A DNA stretch of 64,000 nt from Rhizobiaceae bacterium (GCA_014238155.1 JABABQ010000021.1:1-64000), one strand, 5' to 3'; counted from the stretch's first letter, positions 52,226 through 62,149 are shown. Numbers and translations: made by a program. The notes: generated by a model from the letters alone, not told the origin.

Positions 52226-54307
52226 GTGACATTTGATCTTGGTAAGCTTGCAGCTCCCAAAGCTGAACAACGCCGCAGCACGTCCAACCATCATGGTATT
52301 GAATTGGTGGACAATTATGCCTGGCTGAAGGCTGATAACTGGCAGGATGTAATGCGTGACCCTGACCTGTTGCCGCAGGATATTCGCACCTATCTGGAAG
52401 CCGAAAACGACTATTATTCAGCCTTGATGGCCGATACATCAACACTGCAGGATACGTTATTTGAAGAGATGAAGGGACGCATCAAGCAGGACGATTCCTC
52501 GGTGCCGGCACCCGATGGTCCCTATGCTTATTCAAGTCGCTATGAAGAAGGCAAGGAATACCCCCTGTTCATTCGCACAGAACGCCAGGGCAGCGAGGAA
52601 GAAATCCTTTTTAACGGACCAGAAGAAGCCGCAGGAACTGAGTATTTTTCGCTTGGCTTGATGAGTCATTCTCCGGACCACAAAAAGCTTGCATGGAGTG
52701 TCGACAATAACGGGTCCGAGTACCACCACATGCGCATCCGCGACCTGGAGAGTGGAACCGACAGCGACGAACTTATCCGCGATGTCGGCAGTTTTCAGTG
52801 GTGCGGTGACAGTCAAAGCTTCGTCTACGTCAAGGTCGACGAGAACCATCGCCCCAACGCCGTCTATTACAAGCGCCCCGGACAACCGGCCGAGCTAATC
52901 TTTGAAGAAGCCGATCCACGTTTTTACGTTGGCATCGGCAAGTCTTTGGACGGCAAATGGATGACCCTGCATACCGGCCAAAATGATGAAGACGAGGTGT
53001 GGATATTCCCTGCCGACGCGCCATCAAAGGACATGACTCTGGTTTGCCCGCGTCGTGCTGGTCACGAATATGGTGTCGATCTGCATGGCGACACTCTCTT
53101 CATCACCACCAATTCAGGCAATTCCGAAAACTTCAGAATTGTGACCGCAACTGTTGACGCGCCGCACGAACAGCACTGGGTAGAAATCCTGCCCCATCGC
53201 AGTGATGTCCTGCTGGTATCGACGTTTGCTGTAAAACATCATCTGGTGCGCCTCGAGCGTGAAAACGCCCTTCCCCGCATTGTCATTCGTGAATTGGCAA
53301 CCGGCGAGGAACACACCGTTTCGTTTGACGAAGAAGCCTATTCACTGGGCGCTGGCTCAGGCTATGAATTCGATACAACGACTATCCGCTTTTCCTATTC
53401 CTCACCGTCAACACCGGCTCAGGTCTGGGACTATGAGATGGTGAACCGGGACCGGGTGTTGCGCAAGCAACAGGAGATCCCGTCCGGTCATGATGCCTCA
53501 GACTACGTGGTGCGCCGCCTGCAGGCCCCCACCGAAGATGGCGAATTGGTGCCATTGACCGTCCTCCATCACAAAGACACGCCAATTGATGGTACCGCAC
53601 CCTGCCTGCTTTATGGCTACGGTTCCTATGGTGCCGGCATGCCAGCTGGCTTTTCGCACAACCGATTAAGCCTGGTGGATCGGGGATTTGTCTATTGCAC
53701 CGCCCATATCAGAGGTGGCGATGAAAAGGGGCGCAATTGGTATGAGCAAACCAAGAAAGCCGGTAAGCCCAAAACCTTTAAAGACTTCATTGCCAGCGGA
53801 GAACATCTCGCTGCAGAAGGCTTCACGTCCAGCGGGCAGATAGTTGCGATGGGTGGTTCAGCCGGTGGCCTGTTGATGGGCGCTGTGGTCAATATGGCAC
53901 CAAACCTGTTTTCCGGGATCATTGCCCAGGTTCCATTTGTTGATGTGCTCAATACGATGCTGGATGCCTCTTTGCCTCTGACACCGGGCGAATGGAGCCA
54001 ATGGGGCAATCCGATTGAAAGCAAACAGGAATATCAAATCATCGCCAACTATTCGCCCTACGACAATGTGCATGAACAGGCCTACCCGCCGATCTTTGCC
54101 CTGTCGGGACTGACCGACCCTCGGGTGCAATATTGGGAACCATCAAAATGGGTCGCCAAACTACGCGAAGTCACAAACGGCAATTCGCCGATCTTGCTGA
54201 AGACAAATATGGGGTCCGGCCATTTTGGTAAAACCGGCCGTTTTGCCTATCTTGAAGAAGTCGCGCTGGTCTACGCCTTCGCACTGAAAGTGGCGAACAA
54301 GGTTTAG
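52226..54307 (+). CDS. ptrB: S9 prolyl oligopeptidase family protease (oligopeptidase B type)
   Basis: Cuts short peptides, by family after basic residues. 693 aa from GTG 52226, directly following the msrB TAA. The N-terminal beta-propeller domain (VDNYAWLKADNW ... ) is followed by the catalytic alpha/beta hydrolase with nucleophile Ser in AMGGSAGGLLMG, Asp in LSGLTDPRVQYWEP and His in NMGSGHFGKTGR. The pattern YGSYGAGMPAGFSHNRLSLVDRGFVYCTAHIRGGDEKGRNWY is typical of protease II. Cytoplasmic, since no signal peptide is seen. Confidence 0.92.
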   Translation: MTFDLGKLAAPKAEQRRSTSNHHGIELVDNYAWLKADNWQDVMRDPDLLPQDIRTYLEAENDYYSALMADTSTLQDTLFEEMKGRIKQDDSSVPAPDGPYAYSSRYEEGKEYPLFIRTERQGSEEEILFNGPEEAAGTEYFSLGLMSHSPDHKKLAWSVDNNGSEYHHMRIRDLESGTDSDELIRDVGSFQWCGDSQSFVYVKVDENHRPNAVYYKRPGQPAELIFEEADPRFYVGIGKSLDGKWMTLHTGQNDEDEVWIFPADAPSKDMTLVCPRRAGHEYGVDLHGDTLFITTNSGNSENFRIVTATVDAPHEQHWVEILPHRSDVLLVSTFAVKHHLVRLERENALPRIVIRELATGEEHTVSFDEEAYSLGAGSGYEFDTTTIRFSYSSPSTPAQVWDYEMVNRDRVLRKQQEIPSGHDASDYVVRRLQAPTEDGELVPLTVLHHKDTPIDGTAPCLLYGYGSYGAGMPAGFSHNRLSLVDRGFVYCTAHIRGGDEKGRNWYEQTKKAGKPKTFKDFIASGEHLAAEGFTSSGQIVAMGGSAGGLLMGAVVNMAPNLFSGIIAQVPFVDVLNTMLDASLPLTPGEWSQWGNPIESKQEYQIIANYSPYDNVHEQAYPPIFALSGLTDPRVQYWEPSKWVAKLREVTNGNSPILLKTNMGSGHFGKTGRFAYLEEVALVYAFALKVANKV

Positions 54308-54339
54308 GCGGTAATTTCGGTATCAAATATTCTGATTCA

Positions 54340-54371
54340 TTCTGGCGGGACCACTTTTTGCCCCGCCAGAA
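54340..54371. terminator. Hairpin between convergent S9 peptidase and AGCS genes
   Basis: TTCTGGCGGG and CCCGCCAGAA form a perfect 10-bp stem with a 12-nt loop, in the 74-base gap between two converging stop codons. A bidirectional terminator is plausible, though the flanks carry no T run. Confidence 0.55.
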
Positions 54372-54381
54372 AGCGACAATG

Positions 54382-55743
54382 CTAGAAAGGATTGTCTTCT
54401 GATTTTCCTCTGGACTCAAAGAATTCTTTGGTGATTTTGAACACCAAAGGACTGAGCAATGCCAGAGCAACGAGGTTTGGAATGGCCATCAGGGCATTCA
54501 GCGTATCCGCTAACAACCATACAAATCCCAGTTTCAGTGTAGCTCCAACCAGGGCGGCCAAAGACCAGACGGCGCGGAATGGCATGATGATTTTCACACC
54601 AAACAGATATTGCAACGAACGCTCGCAGTAATAACTCCAGCCAAGAATCGTCGTGAATGCAAAGACGGTCAGTGCAATCGCGATGATGTAACCACCAAAC
54701 CCGGGTAGCGCGAGGTCAAATGCATGAGATGTCAGTGCAGCACCAGTTTCGCCACTCGTCCATGCGCCAGTTGATATAATTGCCAAAGCGGTAAACGAAC
54801 ACACGATAATCGTATCAATGAATGTTCCAAGCATCGCAACCAGACCCTGACTGACCGGACCCTTCGTGGAAGCCGCCGCGTGAGCAATCGGGGCAGAACC
54901 CAGACCGGCTTCGTTTGAAAACACACCGCGCGCCACACCAAAGCGAATGGCAGCCCATACTGCGGCTCCGGCAAAACCACCGGTTGCTGCGGATGGCGTA
55001 AACGCATGCGTAAAGATCAGGCCGATGGCACCAGGAATTCCGTCGATATTGATAATCAACACAATCATGGCCGCCAAAATATACGCAATTGCCATGAATG
55101 GAACCAGCTTGCCGGCAACGTCAGAAATACGTTCAATGCCACCCAGCAGAACCGCACCGACCAGAACGACAAGAACAACACCAGTAACCCATTCAGGAAT
55201 GGCAAAATTGGCATTTAGCGCATTGGCGATCGAATTGGCCTGCACCATGTTGCCGATGCCGAAGCCGGCAATTCCTGCAAACAGGGCAAAGCAGACTGCC
55301 AGCCATTTCCAGTTATCACCAAGTCCGTTTTTGATGTAATACATCGGACCACCGACATGTTTGCCACGTTCATCGGTTTCCCGAAAGCGAACGGCAAGAA
55401 CAGCCTCGGCATATTTGGTTGCCATTCCAACCAATGCAGTCATCCACATCCAGAATACCGCACCCGGGCCACCCAGGAAAATCGCTGTCGCGACACCCGC
55501 GATATTCCCGGTGCCGATGGTCGCGGCAAGCGATGTCATGAGTGCGTTGAACGGACTGATTCCCGAATCATCCCCGGGAATGCGCCCCTTCCAGAGCAGA
55601 TCAAATCCGAATGGGATCTTGATGATTGTTAACAACTTGAGCCCGAATGTCAGGTAAAATCCAACGCCAAGTATGAGAACCAGCATTGGTACGCCCCACA
55701 CGATACCATTTATCCAGCCGACAAAGTTTGTAAGTGCTTCCAT
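54382..55743 (-). CDS. Na+:alanine/glycine symporter (AGCS family)
   Basis: Imports alanine or glycine with sodium. 453 aa, ten to eleven helices. The AGCS signature GVARGVFSNEAGLGSAPIAHAAA (family motif GxxRGxFSNEAGxGSAP) is at about residue 275, and TSLAATIGTGNIAGVATAIFLGGPGAVFWMW near residue 70 forms the substrate and Na+ site. The start ATG 55741-55743 follows AGGAGGGG. A tandem glycine riboswitch in the leader points to glycine as the physiological substrate. Confidence 0.95.
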   Translation of the reverse strand: MEALTNFVGWINGIVWGVPMLVLILGVGFYLTFGLKLLTIIKIPFGFDLLWKGRIPGDDSGISPFNALMTSLAATIGTGNIAGVATAIFLGGPGAVFWMWMTALVGMATKYAEAVLAVRFRETDERGKHVGGPMYYIKNGLGDNWKWLAVCFALFAGIAGFGIGNMVQANSIANALNANFAIPEWVTGVVLVVLVGAVLLGGIERISDVAGKLVPFMAIAYILAAMIVLIINIDGIPGAIGLIFTHAFTPSAATGGFAGAAVWAAIRFGVARGVFSNEAGLGSAPIAHAAASTKGPVSQGLVAMLGTFIDTIIVCSFTALAIISTGAWTSGETGAALTSHAFDLALPGFGGYIIAIALTVFAFTTILGWSYYCERSLQYLFGVKIIMPFRAVWSLAALVGATLKLGFVWLLADTLNALMAIPNLVALALLSPLVFKITKEFFESRGKSEDNPF

Positions 55744-55748
55744 ATTCC

Positions 55749-55789
55749 CCTCCTAGAGGATGGTATCCGCACGTCTAATACCTGCGGAT
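55749..55789 (-). promoter_or_regulatory. Putative expression platform of the glycine riboswitch
   Basis: Two hairpins lie between the aptamers and the symporter start: ATCCGCA/TGCGGAT (55765-55789) and CCTC-TAG-GAGG (55749-55759). The second would fold the Shine-Dalgarno GGAGG into a stem, so control of translation initiation is possible. Confidence 0.4.
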
Positions 55790-55861
55790 CTGTTGATAAA
55801 CGCAGGAAATCTTTGGGAATTCTGTTGAATTTTGGCACGACAGAAGCCCGCAAGAAAACTC

Positions 55862-56060
55862 GCGACCCCATCTGTCGTTGGACCTGAGAGATGCAAGCTG
55901 TACTCAGCTCTTACTCCTTGGGTGACGAATTGCTTCCACAATTCAGTCTTTCCAGATTGTCCCGCATCAGACCCAGTCCGTTTACCTGAGAGTTTCTGGG
56001 GCGATTGCTCCTTCGGTGCCGTTCATCTGGGAACGGGCTCTCCCGGTGCCTGATCTCCAA
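55862..56060 (-). promoter_or_regulatory. Tandem glycine riboswitch
   Basis: On the minus strand two aptamers follow each other. The first contains GGGAGAGCCC, ACGGCACCGAAGGAGCAA and AACUCUCAGGUAAACGGAC. The second contains CUGGAAAGACUG, GUCACCCAAGGAGUAAG and CAUCUCUCAGGUCCAACGACAG. The cores CACCGAAGGAGCAA and CUCUCAGGUAAA-GGAC are those of the gcvT element. A linker of about 10 nt joins the aptamers. The leader continues about 118 nt to the symporter start. Confidence 0.93.
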
Positions 56061-56097
56061 ATATACATCTCTGGAGAGGACGAGGCAGTCTTAGCGT

Positions 56098-56128
56098 TTA
56101 TTCCCGATCAGGACAAGATATAAGTCAA
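56098..56128 (-). promoter_or_regulatory. Possible promoter of the riboswitch-AGCS transcript
   Basis: Minus-strand TTGACT (56123-56128) and GAATAA (56098-56103) are spaced by 19 nt, about 40 nt before the first aptamer. The spacing is longer than ideal, so this is a weak prediction. Confidence 0.3.
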
Positions 56129-56252
56129 TTGTGGGGATAACTGTATCAATGGCCGTCGGCATCGGTCTAATGAAATCAAATTGCCTGACATGGTTTGGAT
56201 CGCCTCGCACGGCGATTCAGCACGGCAGGCGTGGCCAAGTCTAACCCCTCCG

Positions 56253-56549
56253 TCACTCAGCGACCAGATCATAGTGCTTAATTGTACGCGACTCGACCAG
56301 CTCGGCTTCCGCCGGGTCGATATGCGGATTTTGATAGTCTTCACCAACAAAAGCTTTGAGGAAGTCCAGGCTTTCCCACACCATCACAAAACTAAACTCC
56401 CGCGGAGTATCTGGCCTCGACGCACCGGGCAACACCGACACGATGCCGTTGGTCTGCTTCATCAGCGGAATTGCGGTTTCGTAGAAAAACCGGGCAAATT
56501 CGACTTCTTTGCCAGGTCTCGTTGTCACCTGAAAAATGCGCATGATCAT
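56253..56549 (-). CDS. ABM-superfamily (antibiotic biosynthesis monooxygenase-like) protein
   Basis: 98 aa from ATG 56547-56549, with GGAGAA 7 nt upstream. One ferredoxin-like ABM domain: MRIFQVTTRPGKEVEFARFFYETAIPLMKQTNGIVSV, FVMVWESLDFLKAFVGEDYQNPHIDPAEAELV. Such proteins are small dimers that oxidise quinols, degrade heme or serve unknown roles; no catalytic residues allow a choice. It lies downstream of sodB, beyond the sodB terminator. Confidence 0.8.
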   Translation of the reverse strand: MIMRIFQVTTRPGKEVEFARFFYETAIPLMKQTNGIVSVLPGASRPDTPREFSFVMVWESLDFLKAFVGEDYQNPHIDPAEAELVESRTIKHYDLVAE

Positions 56550-56668
56550 GACTTTGTTCTCCTTTTTGCACCCGGCCCACACCCGCCCGTTTCAACAAAC
56601 CGTAGGGCCGGTCGCAGCATGCTAACACAGTCTTGAAGTGCGCGATCTGCAGGTTTTTTTAGCAAAAA

Positions 56669-56695
56669 AAGGGCTCCACAATCCGTAGAGCCCTT
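56669..56695 (-). terminator. Intrinsic terminator of sodB
   Basis: AAGGGCTC and GAGCCCTT form an 8-bp stem with an 11-nt loop. On the minus strand the stem runs directly into TTTTTTT and lies 27 bases beyond the sodB stop, a classical rho-independent terminator. Confidence 0.88.
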
Positions 56696-56721
56696 ACAAA
56701 AACCAACAATTTGTCGGGCGC

Positions 56722-57324
56722 TTAGCCCTTGGCTGCAGCATACATTTCAGCCACATAATCCCAATTGATCATGTTATCGACAAATGCTTCCAGATAGGCC
56801 GGACGAGCATTGCGATAATCGATGTAATAGGAGTGTTCCCATACGTCGCAGCCGAGGATCGGGCTGGCGCCGTGGACCAGCGGGTTCTCGCCGTTTGGTG
56901 TTTTTGATATTTCCAGTTTGCCGTCTTTGACCGATACCCAGCACCAGCCTGAACCGAACTGGGTCATGCCTGCAGCGACGAAATCGGCCTTGAATTTGTC
57001 ATAACCGCCAAGATCGGAATCAATTGCTGCCTGCAGATCGCCCGGCAAGGACGTGCCACCGCCATTTGGTGCCATCCAGTTCCAGAAATGAATGTGATTA
57101 TAATGTTGGGCAGCGTTATTAAACAGACCGGCATTGGAGCCGTGGCTGGCGACAACTATTTCTTCCAAAGACATGTCGGACATGCCGGCAGCTTCGGCCA
57201 GCTTGTTGCCATTATCGACATAGGCCTTGTGGTGTTTGTCGTGATGATATTCGAACGTTTCCGCTGACATATAGTCGCCCAACGCATCATAAGCATAGGG
57301 AAGATCAGGAAGGGTAAAAGCCAT
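56722..57324 (-). CDS. sodB: Superoxide dismutase, Fe/Mn type
   Basis: Converts superoxide to oxygen and hydrogen peroxide in the cytoplasm. 200 aa. The four metal ligands are His in EYHHDKHHKAYVDN (about 27), His in AAQHYNHIHFWNW (about 74-79), and Asp and His in DVWEHSYYIDYRN (about 160-164). The N-terminal FTLPDLPYAYDAL is typical. The AAQHYNHxFFW Gln position favours iron (SodB), but the metal cannot be fixed from sequence. Single gene with its own terminator; the aminotransferase ends right at 57353, only 28 bases from the sodB start. Confidence 0.95.
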   Translation of the reverse strand: MAFTLPDLPYAYDALGDYMSAETFEYHHDKHHKAYVDNGNKLAEAAGMSDMSLEEIVVASHGSNAGLFNNAAQHYNHIHFWNWMAPNGGGTSLPGDLQAAIDSDLGGYDKFKADFVAAGMTQFGSGWCWVSVKDGKLEISKTPNGENPLVHGASPILGCDVWEHSYYIDYRNARPAYLEAFVDNMINWDYVAEMYAAAKG

Positions 57325-57352
57325 TTAAGGTCTCCTCAAAAGTACACATTTT

Positions 57353-58216
57353 TTAAGCGGCAAGTGCATGTGCAAATTGCCAATATAGTTCCCGCGCTTT
57401 GGCCGCGATCGGTCCCGGTTGCAAGTCGCGATCTTCGAATTTTGTAATCGGCATCACCTTAGACATGTTGCCGGTTGCAAAAATTTCGTCCGCCTCTTCA
57501 AAATCAGAGACTTTCAATGTTGTCTGTTGCACGTCATAACCGGCTTCGTCCAGCAACGATATTACCCGATGACGGGTAATTCCTGACAAAAAAGTTCCAT
57601 TTGGCGCCGGTGTATAGATCACACCGTCTTTGACCATGAAAATATTGGCCGTCGCCAGTTCGGCAACATTGCCGAGCATGTCCAGCACAAGCGCATTGCC
57701 AAAACCGCGGCCCGCTGCTTCCGTCAGCGCCCGGGCATTGTTTGGGTAGAGACAGCCTGCCTTGGCATCCAACGGCATGCATTCCTGGGTCGGGCGGCGA
57801 AATGGCGACAAGGTAACGCTGAACCCGGTTGGTGCGGCCATCGGCGTGACATAAATTGAAATGATGAATTTGGTAGATTCCGGCAATGGCGCAACGGCCA
57901 TCGGGCTGCCGTGAGTCGCATAATACATCGGTCGGATATAAAGCGCCGCATCGTCGGGAAATTTCGCCACCCCTTCTTTACACAACGAATAAATTTCTTC
58001 CGCCGACTTTGTCGCCTGCAACCCAAGCGCCGCAGCGGAGCGATTGACCCGCTCACAATGCAAATCCAGATCGGGTGTTACTCCCTCAAAGGCGCGGGCT
58101 CCGTCAAACACGCTGGAGCCAAGCCAGAAAGCATGTTCGCGGGCGCCGACCACAGGAACATTGCCCTCATGCCAGGCGTCATCTTTGTAGGTCCATGTGT
58201 CGCTAAAATCGGTCAT
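57353..58216 (-). CDS. Class-IV PLP aminotransferase (branched-chain aminotransferase-like)
   Basis: 287 aa, branched-chain or D-amino-acid transaminase fold. Visible are FWLGSSVFDGARAFEGV (substrate loop), YIRPMYYATHG, the PLP Lys in DAKAGCLYPNNARALTEAAGRG, and GNVAELATANIFMVKDGVIYTPAPNGTFLSGITRHRVI, which binds the cofactor phosphate. The family produces or consumes Val, Leu and Ile. The short length and GCLYPN in place of GNYANS suggest a subgroup that may not be the main IlvE. It precedes sodB in the same direction. Confidence 0.85.
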   Translation of the reverse strand: MTDFSDTWTYKDDAWHEGNVPVVGAREHAFWLGSSVFDGARAFEGVTPDLDLHCERVNRSAAALGLQATKSAEEIYSLCKEGVAKFPDDAALYIRPMYYATHGSPMAVAPLPESTKFIISIYVTPMAAPTGFSVTLSPFRRPTQECMPLDAKAGCLYPNNARALTEAAGRGFGNALVLDMLGNVAELATANIFMVKDGVIYTPAPNGTFLSGITRHRVISLLDEAGYDVQQTTLKVSDFEEADEIFATGNMSKVMPITKFEDRDLQPGPIAAKARELYWQFAHALAA

Positions 58217-58322
58217 CCATCAATACATCGTGAAATTGAACATTTTTGCACTTTCGCCCAAAGCCCAACTTGACGCAATGATCAACCTGCGTTCCAGTGT
58301 GTGAAATTTTGGAGAGATTGAA

Positions 58323-58994
58323 ATGCACAGCGCCTACGTCTTTGATGCCTATGGAACCCTGTTTGATGTCCACGCGGCTGTCCGCAAGCATGCCGACGCT
58401 GTGGGCCCAGATCATGCACAATTATCCGATGCGTGGCGTGCCAAACAGTTGGAGTTCACCTGGACACGCACAATGATGGGTCGCTATCTGGATTTCTGGG
58501 AACTTACAAAGCAAGCGCTCGACTATGCGTTTGACAAATTTCCTGATGCAGACAAGAGCTCCAAAAACCTGTTGCTCGATGCTTATTGGGAGCTTGACTG
58601 TTTTGCCGAGGTGCCCGCCGTGTTGCGGGCTTTGAAGGAAGCTGATGTCCACACCGGTATCCTGTCCAACGGATCCTCGGGTATGTTGGAAGCTGCTGTG
58701 AAATCCGCCGGCATTACCGATCTCGTAGACAACGTGATTTCAGTCGACCGCATAAACACGTTCAAGGCGATGCCGGAAGTTTACCAAATGGTGGTTGACG
58801 ATTTCCGCCTTTATCCCGATGCGGTGTCTTTTCAATCATCGAACCGCTGGGACGTCGCCGCAGCAGCCAATTTCGGCTTTCGCGCCGTTTGGTGCAATCG
58901 CGGCAATCAGCCAGACGAATACAAGGACATGTCGCCTGAACTGGTGCTGGCTGATTTAAACGGCCTGATTAGCCCAAATGGCAAGCCCGTTTGA
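58323..58994 (+). CDS. Haloacid dehalogenase, type II
   Basis: 223 aa, HAD superfamily class IB-like: nucleophile Asp in YVFDAYGTLFDVHAAV (about residue 8), SNGSSGML (motif 2), Lys in INTFKAMPEVYQ (motif 3) and SSNRWDVAAAANFGFRAVWCNR with the Asp of motif 4. These match L-2-haloacid dehalogenases, which hydrolyse 2-halocarboxylates to hydroxy acids; physiological substrates may be other small acids. ATG 58323 follows GGAGAGA. Confidence 0.92.
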   Translation: MHSAYVFDAYGTLFDVHAAVRKHADAVGPDHAQLSDAWRAKQLEFTWTRTMMGRYLDFWELTKQALDYAFDKFPDADKSSKNLLLDAYWELDCFAEVPAVLRALKEADVHTGILSNGSSGMLEAAVKSAGITDLVDNVISVDRINTFKAMPEVYQMVVDDFRLYPDAVSFQSSNRWDVAAAANFGFRAVWCNRGNQPDEYKDMSPELVLADLNGLISPNGKPV

Positions 58995-59002
58995 GGCTGG
59001 GT

Positions 59003-60514
59003 CTAAAAACCGCGCTTCAAACTGCCGAGAATACCTCGCACAAGGGCACGACCGAGTGACGTGGCTATCGATCGTGTGATCGACTTCACCGCTGCTTCGC
59101 CGACCGACTGGCGCGACGAACGGCGGGTGCGGCCCCTGGAGCGGTTTTGTTTCAACCGCTTCTTTTCTTCATCCTCACGCTGGCGTTGCTCTTCCTCGGC
59201 CCGGGCTTTTTCCTCGGCCCGTTTCGACAGAATTTCAAAGGCGGATTCGCGATCCAATCCCTTATCATACTGACCGTAAACCGGGCTGTTATTGATAACG
59301 CTGCGCCGTTCTTCCTTGGTCAGCGTTCCCAACCGCGACTGTGGCGGCCGGATGAGAGTGCGCTGCACCATGGAAGGCACTCCCTTTCGTGCGAGCGTGG
59401 AAACCAGTGCTTCACCAATGCCGAGATTTGTGATTGTTTCCATGGCATCAAAATCGGGGTTGGGGCGAAATGTTTCAGCCGCTGTCTTCACCGCCTTTTG
59501 CTCGCGTGGCGTATAGGCGCGCAATGCGTGTTGCACGCGGTTGCCCAATTGCGCCAAAACCCCATCAGGCACGTCCAGCGGGTTCTGGGTGACAAAATAG
59601 ACGCCCACTCCTTTTGAACGGATCAGCTTGACCACCTGTTCGACCCGCTTGACCAGAATCTTGGGCGCGTCATCAAACAACAGATGTGCTTCGTCGAAGA
59701 AAAACACCAGTTTCGGCTTATCGGGATTGCCGACTTCAGGCAGTTCCTCAAACAATTCTGACAACAACCAAAGCAGGAAAGTTGCGTATAGGCGCGGCGA
59801 CATCATCAATTTGTCAGCCGCCAGAACGTTGATCGATCCACGACCATCGCGCGTGGTCCGCATCAAATCAGCAATTTCCAGCGCCGGTTCACCGAAGAAA
59901 TGATCGCCGCCTTGCTGTTCGAGCACCAAAAGCGACCGCTGGATCGCTGCCACCGACTGCTTTGACACATTGCCAAGTCGCCGAGATATTTCCCCGGCCC
60001 GGTCAGCAATATTCGTCAGCATTGACTGCAGGTCTTTCATGTCGAGCAGCAACAGACCCTCTTCGTCAGCAATGCGAAAGGCAATATTGAGCACTCCTTC
60101 CTGGGCATCGGTCAGATCCATCAGCCGCGACAGCAACAGCGGTCCCATTTCAGAAATGGTGGTGCGGATTGGATGCCCCTGCTCTCCAAACAGGTCCCAG
60201 AAAATCGCAGGAAAATCCTGATACTCATAATCTTCCAGCCCGATGTCCTGTGCCCGTTTCTCGAGAAAATCCTTGCCCTTGCCGGCCATGGCCAGACCAG
60301 CGAGGTCGCCTTTAACGTCAGCGCAAAAAACCGGAACGCCGGCGTTTGAGAACCCTTCGGCCAAAATCTGCAGGGATACAGTTTTACCCGTACCGGTTGC
60401 GCCGGTGATCAATCCGTGGCGATTGGCCAGTTTCAGACTGAGATATTCGGGCTTCTGCAACTTATCGTCGGGGGTACGACTGGTCCCCAGATAGATTTTA
60501 CCTTCTTCAAGCAT
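59003..60514 (-). CDS. HerA-like/DUF853 ATPase (YjgR family)
   Basis: 503 aa. P-loop [16 protein letters not shown] at about residues 34-49, [13 protein letters not shown], the Walker B-like [16 protein letters not shown] near 268 and an arginine-rich C-terminus with a long charged coiled coil ([31 protein letters not shown]). DUF853 proteins are HerA/FtsK-like ATPases with no established process. The gene converges with the HAD gene (8-nt gap) and diverges from the TIGR03808 gene. Confidence 0.93.
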   Translation of the reverse strand: MLEEGKIYLGTSRTPDDKLQKPEYLSLKLANRHGLITGATGTGKTVSLQILAEGFSNAGVPVFCADVKGDLAGLAMAGKGKDFLEKRAQDIGLEDYEYQDFPAIFWDLFGEQGHPIRTTISEMGPLLLSRLMDLTDAQEGVLNIAFRIADEEGLLLLDMKDLQSMLTNIADRAGEISRRLGNVSKQSVAAIQRSLLVLEQQGGDHFFGEPALEIADLMRTTRDGRGSINVLAADKLMMSPRLYATFLLWLLSELFEELPEVGNPDKPKLVFFFDEAHLLFDDAPKILVKRVEQVVKLIRSKGVGVYFVTQNPLDVPDGVLAQLGNRVQHALRAYTPREQKAVKTAAETFRPNPDFDAMETITNLGIGEALVSTLARKGVPSMVQRTLIRPPQSRLGTLTKEERRSVINNSPVYGQYDKGLDRESAFEILSKRAEEKARAEEEQRQREDEEKKRLKQNRSRGRTRRSSRQSVGEAAVKSITRSIATSLGRALVRGILGSLKRGF

Positions 60515-60660
60515 TTTGCGGCTTCTCGCTGGATATCACTGAATAGCTTATAGAACCGACGGCAAACGGGCGCAATTGACTGGGCGGCAAGTTTTGTCCT
60601 GATTGGCACGACAAATGCAGGACTTACCTGATTATGGCTTCACATGTTTCAGGTTGGCAC

Positions 60661-62049
60661 ATGAATAGACGGAAATTTTTGACAGGTTTAACGGGAGCGG
60701 GTCTGATTGTGCCCACAATCGGCACACTTTCCGCCACGGATGCGCTGGCCAAGACGGCGGGAGCGCAGAGCGTAGATCTGCGCGGTTCGCTCGACGCTTC
60801 ACAGTTTGGGGTGCGTCCGGACGCCCATGATGACCAAAGCCAGTTGTTGCAAAGGGTGCTGGACAAGGCGGCGGTCGAAGATAAGCCGGTATTTCTGCCC
60901 CCCGGCACCTATGTCGTATCCAATATCAACCTGCCCTCCCGTGCCCGCCTGATGGGCATTTCTGGCACGTCGCGCATTGTCTATGGTGGACAAGGCGCTT
61001 TGTTGTCCGGCACAGGTTGTGAACTGATTGAACTCATAGGCATTACGCTGGATGGTGCCAACCGTCCGTTGGGCGATGAGTTTGCCGGGTTGCTCAACGC
61101 CCGCGCCTGTCCGCAGGTTCAAGTTGAAAACTGCTATTTCCAGGGCAGCCGGGGTTCGGCGATCTTTCTCGATACTTGCGGTGGACGTGTTGAAAGAACC
61201 CGCCTGTCCGGTGCTGACGGGGTTGCTGGCCTGTACAGCGTCAACGCTACCGGACTGTCGATTCAAAACAATCATGTTACTGACTGTTCCAATGGCGGCA
61301 TTCTGGTGCATCGCTGGAAAGTTGGCGAGGACAATACAATCGTTACCGGCAATCGCATTGAACGCATCGCAGCGCGGCGCGGCGGCACTGGTCAGCAGGG
61401 AAATGGCATCAACCTGTTTCGCACCGACGGGGTGATGGTTTCCAATAATCACATATCGGATTGCGCATTTTCGGCGATCCGTGCCAACAGCGCCAGCAAT
61501 GCTCAAATTACCGGGAATACCTGCTTGCGCTCGGGTGAAACCGCGATTTACAGCGAATTTTCGTTTCAAGGGTCGTTGATAGCCAACAATCTTATTGACG
61601 GCGCAACGATGGGTATTTCGATGGCAAATTTTAACGAAGGCGGTCGCTTGTGCGTCTGTGCCAACAATCTGATCCGCAACATGCACACTGACGGTCCCTA
61701 TGAGGCAGAAGTAGCAGGTTTCGGCATCGGCATTGCGGCCGAGGCTGATGCCAGTGTTACCGGAAATGTCATTGAAGGCGCCCCGAAATTCGGCATTGGG
61801 CTGGGCTGGGGACCTTATCTGCGCAATGTAATTGCCGCCAACAACATTATTCGTGATGTTGGCGAAGGCATTGCAGTGAGCGTTGTGAAAGGCGCCAAAT
61901 CGACCTCGATTACCGGCAATGTCATCAACATGGCAAAACAAGGTGGCATTATTGGCCACGAATGGAACAAGCCGGTCACGCAGGATTTGGCAATGGGGCC
62001 TCGAAATCCATATCCGCATCTGACCATTGAGCGTAACGTCGTGAGCTGA
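60661..62049 (+). CDS. TIGR03808-family Tat-exported repetitive protein
   Basis: 462 aa from ATG 60661, where the Tat motif NRRKFLTG begins (twin Arg, hydrophobic GLTGAGLIVPTIGTLSATDALA). The rest is a right-handed parallel beta-helix of about ten coils with the repeat ...I.GN.I......GI... (for example ITGNTCLRSGETAIYSE and VTGNVIEGAPKFGIGLG). TIGR03808 is a rhizobial family of periplasmic proteins with a pectate-lyase-like fold, with no proven activity. The frame extends upstream to 60634 without benefit. Confidence 0.93.
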   Translation: MNRRKFLTGLTGAGLIVPTIGTLSATDALAKTAGAQSVDLRGSLDASQFGVRPDAHDDQSQLLQRVLDKAAVEDKPVFLPPGTYVVSNINLPSRARLMGISGTSRIVYGGQGALLSGTGCELIELIGITLDGANRPLGDEFAGLLNARACPQVQVENCYFQGSRGSAIFLDTCGGRVERTRLSGADGVAGLYSVNATGLSIQNNHVTDCSNGGILVHRWKVGEDNTIVTGNRIERIAARRGGTGQQGNGINLFRTDGVMVSNNHISDCAFSAIRANSASNAQITGNTCLRSGETAIYSEFSFQGSLIANNLIDGATMGISMANFNEGGRLCVCANNLIRNMHTDGPYEAEVAGFGIGIAAEADASVTGNVIEGAPKFGIGLGWGPYLRNVIAANNIIRDVGEGIAVSVVKGAKSTSITGNVINMAKQGGIIGHEWNKPVTQDLAMGPRNPYPHLTIERNVVS

Positions 62050-62149
62050 CCCAGCGCTGGCCTGCACAAGAACGTGTATTGCGACGATCGACCTATTGGC
62101 ACCATATTTACTGCGATAATCGCAGGATTATTCTTGTTGGGTTGGTGAT

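Noticed and set aside
60799-62067. 422-codon open frame opposite the TIGR03808 gene
   Set aside because: Mirror of the repetitive Gly/Asn-rich beta-helix coding sequence; no domain, no ribosome site.
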